Assembly (NCBI GenBank): GCA_020746995.1
Contig: JAGPXD010000006.1
Coordinates: forward strand, 1,054,001 to 1,118,000
DNA: 64,000 nt
DNA from: Plectosphaerella cucumerina
Lineage: Eukaryota > Ascomycota > Sordariomycetes > Glomerellales > Plectosphaerellaceae
Direction of reading: 5' to 3'
Part shown: positions 43,340-54,478 of the stretch, piece by piece
Position numbering within the stretch: position 1 is the stretch's first letter
Layout of the letters: every line of letters begins with the position of its first letter
The notes under the pieces: generated by a model
What the model saw: the letters and a program-made list of their open reading frames with translations, nothing else
Database searches by the model: none
Told to the model about the DNA's origin: nothing
Program-made: the position numbers and the translations under genes

Positions 43340-45014
43340 ATGTCTTCCGCCATGCGTCTGAGAACACTGCGGGCGTTTGCTCGCCACAACACCAACGTGA
43401 GTGTGAGGTCGGTCCTCTCGGGGGACCTCAATTGGCTAATAGTGACCTTCTTCAGCCTTCCGCCCTGGTTGTTCGAGCGTTCTCGGCTTCCGCCAGGCGC
43501 GCCGAGATCAACAAGGTGTTCCCCTCGGCCAGCGAGGCCCTGAAGGACATGAAGCCCAACACAACACTTCTCTGCGGTGGCTTTGGCCTCTGCGGCGTTC
43601 CCGACACTCTGATCAACCAAATCCTCGAAAAGCCCGACATCAAGGGCCTGACGGCCGTCTCGAACAACGCCGGAACGGATACCTTCGGCCTCGGCAAGCT
43701 CCTGAAGACGAAACAGGTCAAGAAGATGATTGCAAGCTACATTGGAGAGAACAAGGTCTTTGAGAAGATGTACCTGACGGGCGAGGTCGAGCTTGAGCTT
43801 ACGCCCCAGGGCACTCTTGCGGAGCGTTGCTCGGCGGGCGGCCGTGGTATCCCCGCCTTCTACACCCCCGCTGCCTTCGGCACCGTCGTCCAGACCGGTG
43901 ACCTGCCCCTCAAGAACAACCCCGATGGCACTGCTGCCGAGTACTCCTACCCCAAGGACGTCAAGGTCTTCAACGGCAAGTCGTACCTGCTGGAACACAG
44001 CATTGCCGGAGACTATGCCTTCGTCAAGGCCTACAAGGCCGACAAGCTCGGCAACTGCCAGTTCAGGCTGGCCGCCAACAACTTCAACGGCGCCATGGGC
44101 CGCAACGCCAAGATGACCATTGTCGAGGCCGAGCACATCGTCGAGCCCGGTGAGATCCCTCCCGAGGCCATTCACCTGCCCGGAATCTACGTCAAGCGCG
44201 TCATTCAGAGCACCAGCGAGAAGAACATTGAGAAGTACACCTGGTCGAAGGACGAGTCGGAGCCTGAGACCTCCGCGGCGGCTCTTGGCAAGGGCGACAC
44301 CGCCGCCAAGCGCGAGCGCATCGTCAGGCGCGCGGCCAAGGAGTTCAAGAACGGCATGTACGCCAACCTCGGCATTGGCATGCCCATGCTTGCTCCCGGC
44401 TTCGTCGGCCCCGAGGTCGAGGTGCAGCTGCAGTCCGAGAACGGCATCCTGGGTCTGGGACCCTACCCCAAGAAGGGACAGGAGGATGCTGACCTGATCA
44501 ACGCCGGCAAGGAGACGGTGACGCTCAAGCCTGGCGCGTCGGTCTTTGGTAGCGAGGAGAGCTTCGGCATGATCCGCAGCGGCCGCATCAACCTGACCAT
44601 CCTGGGTGCCATGCAGGTCAGCGCCACTGGCGACCTGGCCAACTGGATGCTGCCCGGCAAGGTCAAGGGCTTCGGCGGCGCCATGGATCTCGTCAGCAAC
44701 CCCAGCGCGACCAAGGTTGTCGTCACCATGGAGCACACCGATAAGAAGGGCAACCCCAAGATCGTCAAGCAGTGCGCCTTCCCCTTGACCGGCCGCGCCT
44801 GTGTGTCCAGGATCATTACCGAGCTTGTAAGTGGCCACCTCCCTGCTCTTCCCTGTCATCCACACACTAACCTCTTTCCTAGGGCGTCTTCGACGTTGAC
44901 TTCTCCCACGGCCTGAAGCTTATCGAGATCGCTGACGGTGTGACTGTTGACGAGATCAAGAGCAAGACGGAGGCGCCGTTCACTGTCGCCGATGACCTGA
45001 AGCCGATGCTGTAG
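43340..45014 (+). CDS. SCOT: Succinyl-CoA:3-ketoacid CoA-transferase, mitochondrial (SCOT)
   Basis: Transfers CoA from succinyl-CoA to acetoacetate in mitochondria, or acts on related short-chain acids. Exons 43340-43396, 43456-44826 and 44883-45014 give 519 residues; human SCOT has 520. The N-terminus is Arg/Ser/Ala-rich without acids (MRLRTLRAFARHNTN then VVRAFSASARR), a mitochondrial targeting peptide. The alpha (GGFGLCGVPDTLI, with ELTPQGTLAERCSAGGRGIPAFYT) and beta (NLGIGMPMLAPGFV) halves are fused as in eukaryotic SCOT, with the catalytic Glu at about 347 in QSENGILGLGP. The C-terminal exon supplies GVFDVDFSHGLKLIEI. Fungal enzymes of this family can also use acetate or propionyl-CoA; substrate range is not settled by sequence. 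Confidence 0.96.
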
Positions 45015-45369
45015 GATGCTCAGCGAGTGTCGTATAAGGGTTGAGAAAAGGGGGTCTTCTGGCCGCTCCCGGCGAAGGCGCCTGGGGTTTCACTGTTTAC
45101 ATTTAAGGCGTTCAAATGGCATCTATAGTGCAGGATAAGCATGCCATTTTAGTTGGATATCATAGAATACCTTGATTGAGTTATTTTCTGCCGCATCTCA
45201 GTGCCCTGCCCTTGTTCATCGATGCCGTACTGGCACTGTGCTAGAAATGTCGCCCTCCGATTTGGCACTGTTTTTCGGGACTGCGCTCCAATGCTGACCA
45301 TTCTTGGTGTTTCTTTAGGGCGACAACCACTCTTTCCTTACCAACCACCAATCCCAACGCCCGCCCAAC
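45015..45369. other. Intergenic between SCOT and an unknown gene
   Basis: 355 bp with the SCOT 3' UTR and a short promoter for the next gene. It is locally AT-richer near 45090-45190. No gene is seen. Confidence 0.5.
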
Positions 45370-46877
45370 ATGTTTGACAGAGATACGGGACAAGTTTTCA
45401 AGGAATATGTCTTACCAACACCTCCTCCGGCGTACATATCTGGGCGCGACTGGTCCCGAAGAACTGAGCGGCCAGGTTGGAAAGGCCGGAGTGGGGAGGG
45501 CATGAAGGGACCTCGGTCCTTGGTTGAGATATCCATGCACACGATCGCTGAAAACGTTGGCTTCCTCTCAGAAGATCATTTCTCTCGCCGCGGAGTCTCG
45601 GTGAAACTCCTCCGGCGGATATGGACCCTCCTTGAGAACCGGTATGGACCCTTCCATGAACTCAAGCTTGGGCTTCTGTCTGACCACGACGCAGAGGCAC
45701 TTGCTTGCAGGGATGGAAAGTCCTCTCAAAGATCTTGTTGGAAGAGACAGACCAAGATGCTACCCTCGACCTCTACCGGTTCCGCCATCATATCTGCCGG
45801 CCAGCTGAAAAACTCTCGCACTACACGAGACCGCTGGAGTCGGCCTCAGTCGATTTCCTCTCGTACCTCAACATTGGTGGCTTCTGCTCCTTCGATACCC
45901 ATGAACTAATGGCGTTGTCCGACTTGAATAATCTGGTAGTTCTGGAGATCATACAGCCGTCCGATGAGATGAGAGCTGTTTTCCCACGCATTACTGACCG
46001 CCTTGTCCGGGGGTGGTCCGAGAAGCCGTATCCATTTCCGATGCTTCGCGTCCTGAGGATCTGGGGAGACGAGTCTACAACCGAGAACTCTCTGCAGTAT
46101 CTGGGCGCATTTCCGTCCTTGATGCTGTATGATGTCAACGGAGCCCGGAGCGACTGGCGACACATCGACAGTACAGCATTACAAAACGGCTGGAAGGTCG
46201 CAGAACCCCTGCCGGGACTCCAGGACTCCCTCTTGTGGTACCTGATGCTCTTCTCGCCGATGGCCGAAGACAACCCGGGAAAGCTTCGTGATATTGCAAG
46301 AAACGTCGACGAAGGCCTGATCAACTTTTGCCTAGATGACGGGTGTCATATCAGCTTCGTGCCGCCGGCAGACGCGCCGTCAATGATGCAGCACATCGAA
46401 GACTCGGCACGCAGCAGTTTACCAATGTACTTGGATGGGCCTACAGGCAGCACGCAAGCCTGCAAGACCTTTCCATTCGAGACATGGGCTTTCTTCCTGG
46501 CCTCCTGCCTCGGACAGGTTACGGAAGACTCCGACCTCGAACGAAACGGCGCAGCGGCAAAGCAGCAGACAGTGGCAGGGAACCTGGTGCTGCCGTCCAA
46601 GCCCATGGCCTGTCTCCAACTCGGACATTGCGGCAGGGCTGGGATATCACCCGCCGTGGCGTACGTTCGACGCGGGTTATTTGCAACGGCTCGCTACACG
46701 TTGTTCAAGACGCCAGCGGGCAAAGCTGCGGCTGACGCCGACAACAAGAGCGGCCAGCACAAGGCAAACTTCATGAAACCCGAGGCTAAGTTCTCTACCG
46801 TCGAAACAGGACTGAGGCTGAACCGGAACAAGCGGCGTCGTATGGATGATATTTTGCAGTCGTTCACGAGGTCATGA
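45370..46877 (+). CDS. Fungal protein of unknown function, F-box/LRR-like layout
   Basis: No named family is recognised. Two frames appear shifted, but a 53-nt intron (donor GTATGG at 45642, acceptor GACGCAG ending 45694, with a CTGAC branch point) joins exons 45370-45641 and 45695-46877 into a 484-residue protein. The joined region reads RSLVEISMHTIAENV, VKLLRRIWTLLENR and CLQGWKVLSK, which resembles fungal proteins in which a divergent F-box-like helical start precedes a leucine-rich region (LNNLVVLEI, MLRVLRIWGD, YLGAFPSLMLYDV). The C-terminus is basic (RLNRNKRRRMDD). Function cannot be assigned; an F-box-like adaptor role is only a resemblance. Confidence 0.75.
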
Positions 46878-48540
46878 GAAGGTCGCCCAGTACAGCAGTC
46901 GTGCTTGAGTAGTAGTAGATGGTGCATAGCAGGGCCGATCAATCGACGCGGATGATGGAGGTATTTGTCGTGGCTCGCCGTTCCCTCATGACGTGTGGAC
47001 CTGACGCGAATACACGATGCCGGGAGCGTCTACGCGTAGAGGCAGACTTGAGCGTACTAGCCAAGGCGATGTCCCAGCACGACTCGAAAACGCGCAGGTT
47101 TGAACACGGCTTGAGTTCGGTGAAGTCCTCCCAGCGCAGAGAAGCTGGCGATGGAAAGGAGCTGCTCGATGTCTTTCCACAGAGGTCGACGTCGAAAATT
47201 TCAACAGACACGGGGATTGTGCCACTTTAATAATTTCTCCAATCACCAACACAGCAAAAGCTGTCACGGGTCAGAGGGTAAGTAAGCGGAGCATTTCTCT
47301 CTCCTCCACTTTCCCCTCCAGAGTTCATTGATTTGAAAGCCAGAGTGAATAGGAAGGATTAATGTTTTATGATGAAGAGGAAAGGAGAAAAGGGCTGGCG
47401 CGGAGCGCAGGGTCGAGGATTCCGACTTTTAAGTGATTCAGTGGGTCCACATTAGCTGGGCTGATTGGGACTAGCGCCTCACCGCCAGAAGGGTGACTCA
47501 GCTACGACTTGGACGCCTTGGCTTGAGCGTCATTGCTGGCTCGATTCTGATGTGTTCCTGGCTACAATGTAAAGGATCATTGTCTGTCCTCGACCGAATT
47601 TCGTGGCACCATGCCGGTTATACAACTTAACCTACCATCTCAGGAGAATCGAAGCTCCAAACGTGTCTGACCTCTGTGCTCAGGAGGCAACACACGTTTG
47701 AACGACGTAGGTGAAGTGAAGCCCGAGACATCCAACGCATGCATTGTGCGGCTTTGGCGGCTGCAAGTCACTTCAGGATCACGCCTGCATCCACGCAGAT
47801 ACCCAACCTGCCAGCCAGACCAAGGCCACCCGCAGGCGCCCTGTCTTACGTTCGCCTCGTGCCTGTTCCGACGTACAGTACCACCCTGGCTTGGCCGATG
47901 AACCCTTCGGCGTGAACATCGAAACCCGGACGTCTTGATTGGCCAACAGCGGCGCAAGATGAACCCTGCCCGCCTTACTTGAAGTTTAGCGCGGGGCATT
48001 TGGACAGCGGTGAATGCCAGGGCTGGTCGCGGTGGTGAAGCGCGGGGCACTCGATGCCGGCCAATGTCATGCAGCCTGTACACGGAAACGGGAGTCATCT
48101 TCCAGGCCAGGCGGGACACTGGACGTGATGCAGTGGAGACCAGGGGAGTGAGTTGTCGCGCCGTGTGTGTCGTGTGAGGCGCTGCGTCAGTTCCATCGCA
48201 TGGCGCCGCCCTTTGCCCCTCCTAGGTACACGTCGCTAAACGATTTCTGCCCGACCCGTGCTGGTTCTCTTGGTACTAAAGAACTCATCACCGCGAGCTT
48301 CCATCGAGCTACACCCTTCCTCCCCTTCCAAGCTAGATCCTCTAGACTTTGAGACAATCCCAGACGCAACAAACGTCAATCACTCCGCCCTGCCTGCACT
48401 TCACAACGCAGACTCGGTACCCCGCTTCAACCTCGAACATCCCACCTTGACCCCGCAGTCAACCTTTCGTGCCGCCACCATCGAGTGTAGCTGCCTACCT
48501 ACAACACCACAAGCAAAGCAAAACAAACAAACAGTCCATC
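46878..48540. promoter_or_regulatory. Intergenic region and promoter of the PP28-type gene
   Basis: About 1.66 kb. No gene is supported; the 159-codon minus-strand frame at 47640-48119 has no family features. Two copies of a GC-box-like motif lie close together: GAAGTTTAGCGCGGGGCATT (47981-48000) and GAAGCGCGGGGCAC (48037-48050). From about 48300 the + strand is C/A-rich with AAACAAACAAACAG just before the ATG, as expected for a 5' leader. Confidence 0.45.
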
Positions 48541-49416
48541 ATGCCTCCTGCTCAGCCTGGTTCCAACTCCCGCGGTCGCGGCGGCAAGTTTAGGAAGTTC
48601 ACAAGAGGAGGTCAGTACAGCCCCGCCAATGTCCCTAGCCTGGTCCGCCTCAACTAACACCCTTTTCTCAACAGGCGGCAAGCACTTCTCTCGCGACCTT
48701 CGCCCCGTCGACTCCGATGGCAACGAGATTAGCATGTGGGCGAGTGGCGCCCAGGGCAAGAAGGGTGCAGAGGATGACTCTGACGAGGAAGAGGACTCTG
48801 AGGAAGACTCCGAGGAGGAGGAGTCTGACGCGGAAGGAAAGCCGGTGACCCGTGAAGAGCGGAAGCAGGCCGCCAAGGCCCGCAAGGAGGCCGCCATCGC
48901 GAGGAAGAAGGCCCAGGCCGTCGAGGTCGGCGACATGCCCCCTACCGACTCGGAGGAGGAGAGCGACGACGACATGCCGGCCAACCCGAACCACTCCAAG
49001 GCGTCGAGGAACCAGACACAGGCCGTCGCCTCCGTCGACGAGGTGACCGAGGGCGTCTCGAACCTGACGGCTGGCAACCGCAAAGAGCGCGAGAGCGCCG
49101 AGGCCGCCCTGGCCAAGGAGAGGTACAGGCAGCTGCACGAGCAGGGCAAGACGGACGAGGCCAAGGCCGACATGGCCCGCCTCAGGCTCATCCGTGAGCA
49201 GAGAGAAGCAGAGGCCGCGCGCCGACAGGTATGTCTCAAGTCCTGACATCCCTTTCAGGCGTTGTATTTCCGTGCCAAGAGCTGACATTTGCTTCACAGG
49301 CCGAGAAGGAGGAGAAGGCAGAAATTGAGAACGCCAAGAAGGCCCAGTTCGAGGCCAAAGAGGCGAAGAAGCGCGAGTCGGCCCTCGGCAAGAAGGCCAC
49401 GAAGAAGTCGAAATAA
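48541..49416 (+). CDS. PP28/PDAP1-type casein-kinase-substrate phosphoprotein
   Basis: Resembles the heat- and acid-stable phosphoprotein family (PDAP1/HASPP28), small highly charged proteins of unclear function. Exons 48541-48610, 48675-49228 and 49300-49416 give 246 residues. The Arg/Gly start GSNSRGRGGKFRKFTRGGGK is family-typical. It is followed by an acidic serine stretch DDSDEEEDSEEDSEEEESD, suited to casein kinase 2 phosphorylation, then NPNHSK and the family core LTAGNRKERESAEAALAKERYRQLHEQGKT cut here only by convention. The C-terminus is a Lys/Glu/Ala single alpha-helix ending KKATKKSK. The first intron falls in the Gly run. It is convergent with the following membrane-protein gene. 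Confidence 0.9.
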
Positions 49417-49684
49417 ACGGCTCTCCTTGGATCGATTGCCGTGGATCCTCTTCTTTGTTGCAAAGGCATCAGCGTCTGGATCTCGAGGCTCAATCAAGTC
49501 TATACACGTACAATACATACGGGGGGTGATTGTGCCCCCTCCGACCGGTGCTCTACCACCGCCGTCCCTCGCCACCCATTTTTGATACATGCAACCCACT
49601 CATCTTGTATATGGTCCTGATGTCGCTGAACGGGGCTTCTTGCTGCCGCTGCCAGGACCACTTGAGCAGCTAACACGTACAGCC

Positions 49685-50713
49685 CTATGCGAATGCGTCG
49701 GTGCCAACGCTGTCCTTCCAGAACTGGTCAAAGTCGATGCCATCCTTCTCAAACAGATCGCGAATCTTCTTCGCCGCCTCCACCTGTCTCTCAGGCCCGA
49801 AGCCGCCGGGTTGCGTCGACTCGTACTGCACAATCTCGATCCAGCGGAAGAAGAGGTTCTCCTTCCCGATCGCAGCCAGGGCGTCGCGGAACTCGAAGAC
49901 CTGTCGCCTCTTCAGGTCGAACTTTTCTTCCTCGGTCCCTTGGTGGAGCACCATCCATCCAAAGTCCGGGTGGTTGACGAGGACGACGGCGCGGAACGCG
50001 TCAATGGCGATGTCCTTCTTGTCGACCATGGTGTGCGCGTGGACCATGGCCTCCCAGTCAAGATCCCACTCGCCGTTCATCGTCAGGTAGCCAGTCTTCT
50101 CATGCTGGAGCATCGGTGCCGTGGCCTTCTTCACCATGCCGAGGAGTCCGTTCTTCTTGTCCTCCTCCTTGAAGATGTCTCCCAGCTGGCGGTCCCATTC
50201 TCGGCTGCGGCGGACGTAGATCTCCTTCTCGCGAAAACCGACCTTCCGGCGCCACCTGAGAGGGTTGCCGTGCGCTTGGCCAAGCGCAAACTCGACGGGC
50301 CAGGGCCAGACGAAGACGAACAGGATAAAGTCGAACATGAGCGTCAAGGCACGTTTCCCGACTTCCCAGCCGACGGTCGCCCAGTCAGAGGTACTGGCGT
50401 CAAAGGTGAGCTCATTTGGCAGGCCGAAGCTGCTCGCGATGAGCTTCCAGTACCATGGAACAATCCACCACATGCGCAGGATGAACAGTCCCAAGACGGC
50501 CACGTTCATGGCTACGGGGACGATGAAGATTTTGCGCTTGAAGTCGATGGGCTTCAGGTCGATATGTGTGATGTACACATGTTGCGGTGACAGGTTGTCG
50601 ATGAAGGGCTGAAGGACCTCGGGCGGCTTCTGGAAAGGCGCTGGGGGTGTGCCGGGTTCGACATCCTTTTGGGCCTTTGCCCTCGACTTGACGGCCTTGA
50701 CTTTGGGCGGCAT
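49685..50713 (-). CDS. Two-pass membrane protein of unknown function
   Basis: I recognise this only as a conserved-looking fungal protein. The intronless 342-residue frame starts at MPPKVKAVKSRAKAQ; an open extension to 50932 lacks typical coding character. Two hydrophobic segments stand out, at about 61-84 (KIFIVPVAMNVAVLGLFILR) and 122-142 (ALTLMFDFILFVFVWPWPV). A polar C-terminal domain of about 200 residues is rich in Trp, Lys and Asp (EIYVRRSREWDRQLGD, NHPDFGWMVLHQGTEEEKF). There is no cleavable signal peptide and the N-terminus is strongly basic, so a cytosolic N-terminus is likely. An ER membrane location is only a guess. It is divergent from the mitochondrial IF-2 gene over 420 bp. 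Confidence 0.85.
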   Translation of the reverse strand: MPPKVKAVKSRAKAQKDVEPGTPPAPFQKPPEVLQPFIDNLSPQHVYITHIDLKPIDFKRKIFIVPVAMNVAVLGLFILRMWWIVPWYWKLIASSFGLPNELTFDASTSDWATVGWEVGKRALTLMFDFILFVFVWPWPVEFALGQAHGNPLRWRRKVGFREKEIYVRRSREWDRQLGDIFKEEDKKNGLLGMVKKATAPMLQHEKTGYLTMNGEWDLDWEAMVHAHTMVDKKDIAIDAFRAVVLVNHPDFGWMVLHQGTEEEKFDLKRRQVFEFRDALAAIGKENLFFRWIEIVQYESTQPGGFGPERQVEAAKKIRDLFEKDGIDFDQFWKDSVGTDAFA

Positions 50714-51133
50714 CTGGGTTGGTTGCGGCGAGGACGGGGAGTTTCGTGCAATCCTGGAGCCAACTGAGGGCTCTCGATGTTGCTGGGCTGAACGTCTTGA
50801 ATGTAATATCAAGATGAAAAGTGCGACCCCTTTTCGCGACTGAAGGTGGTGGTGGACTGGGAGTTGAAGCTTGAGTGTCCAGTGTCCCGTGAAACCCGCA
50901 ACTCGACATCTTGACCAATGACCACGCCCCAATTGATCGGGGAAGAAGCTGCCGACCTACCAATTGGACCCGTCAGACCAGCCAAGTATCTCTCACGCCC
51001 ACTTTTGCGTTACAGGTACATCCGCATCCTGGAGCTTGGGGAATTTTGACGAGAGCTTGTCTGTCGCCAGCGCTTTTGGCCACCTTCGACAACCACATAT
51101 TCACGGCCTCATACGTTGCGCAACAGCTCAACA
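50714..51133. promoter_or_regulatory. Divergent promoter with three CCAAT boxes
   Basis: 420 bp between the divergent membrane-protein and mitochondrial IF-2 genes. CCAAT occurs at 50915-50919, 50929-50933 and 50960-50964, the last as the palindrome CCAATTGG. Spacing is 14 and 31 bp. CCAAT boxes bind the HAP/CBF complex, which activates mitochondrial genes in fungi (general knowledge); that it controls this pair is inferred. Confidence 0.55.
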
Positions 51134-54100
51134 ATGATCAGATGTAGAGGCTTGGGGGTAAGCGATGCTTCCTAACCTCTTCCCTTGTGTCTCTTCGCTA
51201 ACAAACCTAGACCCCGAGCAGCCTGTCTCCTTGTAGACTCTGCCAGCGACATGGCGCCCGATCATCTCCCCTCCTCTCCCGAAGCTATTCGAACGCGCAA
51301 AACACCGACTCCGGCTTGAAACCCGCCGCGAAAGGACCTGTGTCAAATTCCGGCTCTCAGTGGGCGTCGAAGGGGATCCCGCGATCGATACCTTCTCGCG
51401 GTGCTTGGGCAAAGGGATCTACGATCTTACAGCGCCCGGGCACACCCGTCGCGGGAGAAGACAACCAGACGGACACGCCTTCGGCGCCAAAGCCCGTCAA
51501 CGATGGGCTGCTGCCCCACGAAAGAGCCGCAAAGCTGAGACTGGCTGCGGCTGCACCGCCGGCACCACCACCGCCACCAAAGGCACCACCAGCTTCTCAG
51601 CGCACATCACCAACGCATCGCGGCCAAGCATTCCAACGCGCACCGTTCCAACGTACGGCCCGGGGATCGCACCGGTCAGATCAGGCAGGCCAACATGACA
51701 CACAGAGAGCTCCCGGCGCCAACCCCTTCCAACGGATGGAGCAGGAGAATGGCTCTACGCAGTCGTCATCTCACCCCGCTGGGTTCACAAAGCCTCCCCC
51801 TGTTGCTCGCCCGAGACACCAGCACAACGGGGCACAGGAGAAGCCAGCTGTGTGGGGCTCTTTGATAAAGCGAAAGGAGAGGCCCGCGGGATCTGCGTCG
51901 TCGAACACCGGGAATGCAGGCGACTTCTGGGAGAAGTTTAAGAGCCGTGTGGCCGACGGCCCCCGTGAGGCTGCAACTTCGCCGTTTACCACGACACCCG
52001 CAGCGCCCGCGGAATCGAACGCTCATTACTGGGAAATACCCAAGGAACAGGATGCAGCACCGGCCGAGGACACAAACGACAAGCCGGCCCGATCGCAAGA
52101 GACTCCCTACGGCGAGTCCGACACCTTTGACCGCAGCGACAAGAAGCGGAAGAAGATTGCCAAAGCATTCCAGAAAGGGGGCAGGAAAGGCCGCCAGTCA
52201 AGGTTTGAAGAGGAGGATGAGGAGTACGACGAAGCAGCTGCTATGCGCGCAGAGGAGCGACGCCTGCGCAAGGCCGAGCGGAAGGCGCAGAAGCAGTTGG
52301 ACAACATGGAGGAGGACGACCAAGGGGCACCCAAAATCTTCCTCCCTGAGTTCATCAACCTCTTCAACCTTGCCGGGGCCCTCAAGCTTCGCCCTCGGGC
52401 GCTTCTGCGCTCGTTGGAGGAGATGGGATTCGAGAACATCACCGAAGACAGCATCTTTACGGGAGAGACTGCGTCGCTGATCGCCCTGGAATACGGCTTT
52501 GATCCGACAGTCGACACTGGTGGCCAGCGCGACCTGAGACCGCGTCCTCCGCCCGAGGACCTCACAGCCGTTCCATCCCGGCCTCCTGTCGTCACCATCA
52601 TGGGCCACGTCGACCACGGTAAAACTACGCTGCTCGACTTCCTCCGCAAGTCCTCCGTGGCCGCGCAGGAACATGGCGGTATCACCCAGCACATCGGTGC
52701 CTTCATCGTGGAGATGTCTTCAGGCAAGCGCATCACTTTCTTGGACACGCCCGGCCACGCTGCATTCCTCACCATGCGTCAGCGCGGCGCCAACGTCACG
52801 GACATTGTCGTCCTTGTGGTTGCCGCAGACGACAGCGTCATGCCCCAGACGTTGGAGGCCATCAAACACGCACGAGAGGCGAAGGTGCCGATGATTGTGG
52901 CCATCAACAAGATTGACAAGGAAGACGCCCGGCCGGATCAGGTCAAGGCGGACCTGGCCCGGCACGGAGTCGAAATCGAAGATTTCGGTGGCGATGTCCA
53001 GGTCGTCCCCGTCAGCGGAAAGACCGGACAGGGCATGGACGACCTCGAAGAGAACATCAGTCTCCTCTCTGAAATCCTGGACGCGCGAGCCGAAACTGAT
53101 GGCCTGGCCGAAGGCTGGGTCCTCGAGGCCAGCGTCAAGCAGGTCGGCAAATCCGCCACAGTCCTTGTCAGGCGCGGTACTCTGCGCCAGGGCGACTTCA
53201 TCGTCGCTGGCACCGCCTGGGCGCGTGTCCGCCTCTTGAGGAACGAGGCGGGCGTAGAGATCAGCGAGGCGCCCCCAGGCACGCCTGTCGAGATCATCGG
53301 CTGGCGAGACGAGCTCCCCGCTGCCGGTGACGAGGTTCTCCAGGCCCCTGATGAGGACCGAGCCAAGACTGCCATCGATTACCGCAATGAGATGCGCTAT
53401 CGCCAGATTTCCTCGCAGCAGCTTCTCGAGCAGGAGCAGCGGGAGCGCGATAGACTGGCTGCCGAGGAATTGGCCAACGATCCTGAAGCCGCGGAAGCCG
53501 CGAGCAGTGGGACAACTCTCGTCAACTTCACCGTCAAGTGCGACGTCGCCGGCTCGGTGGAGGCCATCTGCGCGTCCATCCAGGAGCTGGGCAACAACGA
53601 GGTCCGGCCGCGCATCCTGCGCTCCTCGGCGGGCCAGGTGTCCGAGTTTGACGTCGATCACGCGGCCACGTCTCGGAGCGTCATCGTCAACTTCAATAGC
53701 ACTATCCCCCCTCACATCAAGCGCATGGCGGAGGACCAGGGCGTCCGCATCATGGACCACAACGTCATCTACCACCTCACGGACGATATCAAGGCCACTC
53801 TGAGCGAGAAGCTCGACGATATTATCACGCACAAGGTCGTCGGCGATGCCGAGGTGCTGCAGATCTTCCCCATCAACATCAAGGGCAGAGTGTACAGGAA
53901 CATCGCAGGCTGCAGGGTCCGCAACGGCATCGTGTCGAGGAACGCGCTGGTGCGCATCCTCCGCAAGGGCGAGAAGATTTACGATGGTGAGTTTCCCGCA
54001 CACTCCTGGCTTGCAAAGCAGGATACTGACGAAGTTCCCACTTCACAGGCAAGGTCGAGGCCATCAAGCACGGCAAGAAGGACGTGTCCGAGATGCGCAA

Positions 54101-54200
54101 GGGCACAGAGTGCGGTATCTCCTTCGATGGCTTCGAGGACATGCTCGCCGGCGACCAGCTGCAGCTGTACGAGGAGGTCCGGGAGAAGAGGACCCTGTAA
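51134..54200 (+). CDS. IFM1: Mitochondrial translation initiation factor IF-2
   Basis: GTPase that delivers initiator tRNA to the mitochondrial ribosome. Exons 51134-51157, 51211-53986 and 54049-54200 give 983 residues. Exon 1 is only 8 codons (MIRCRGLG) but is required, since the second exon has no suitable ATG. The joined N-terminus (Arg/Ser/Cys-rich, LSPCRLCQRHGARS, then LLSRSYS) is a mitochondrial targeting peptide. Residues 45-400 are disordered and charged. The GTPase domain has G1 GHVDHGKT (473-480), G2 GITQHIG, G3 DTPGH, G4 NKID and G5 SGKTGQG. The IF2 beta-barrel, IF2 domain 3 (KCDVAGSVEAICASI) and C-terminal barrel (GISFDGFEDMLAGDQL) follow. It is convergent with the GGA gene. Confidence 0.95.
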
Positions 54201-54478
54201 GAAGTAATTTGTACCATCATATGATTCCGGTGCCCAGGGCTGGAAGCTGTAAGATAGACCACACCCCCTATGTATCATAGATCATGCCGAGATGGCTTCG
54301 AGGGATATGAAGAGAACAAAAAAGGTGCACCGTCTGACGGTACATGGAAATTGGCTAATTTTTGGGGTTCGCTGCTGGCGGGTGTGCAAACCCGACCACT
54401 CTCATGTCGTCGTCAACCATCCTCCTGCCAAGTAGGCATTCAAGGCCTACCCGGCGGGGTCCTGATGCTCCCTTCCCT

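Noticed and set aside
43147..44865. 572-codon minus-strand frame across SCOT
   Set aside because: It is the complement of a highly expressed-looking GC-rich gene with strong codon bias, which leaves long antisense frames; its product is a Val/Leu/Gly/Asp-rich sequence with no family match.
45642..45710. Apparent frameshift in the 45370-46877 gene
   Set aside because: A 53-nt intron with good branch point and GT-AG ends restores the frame, so it is not treated as a broken gene.
50714..50932. N-terminal extension of the two-pass membrane protein
   Set aside because: It would put a low-quality segment before a good MPPKVKAVK start and run into the CCAAT promoter.
52720..54003. 427-codon minus-strand frame across the mitochondrial IF-2 gene
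   Set aside because: Antisense shadow of the conserved GTPase; product lacks any recognisable domain.
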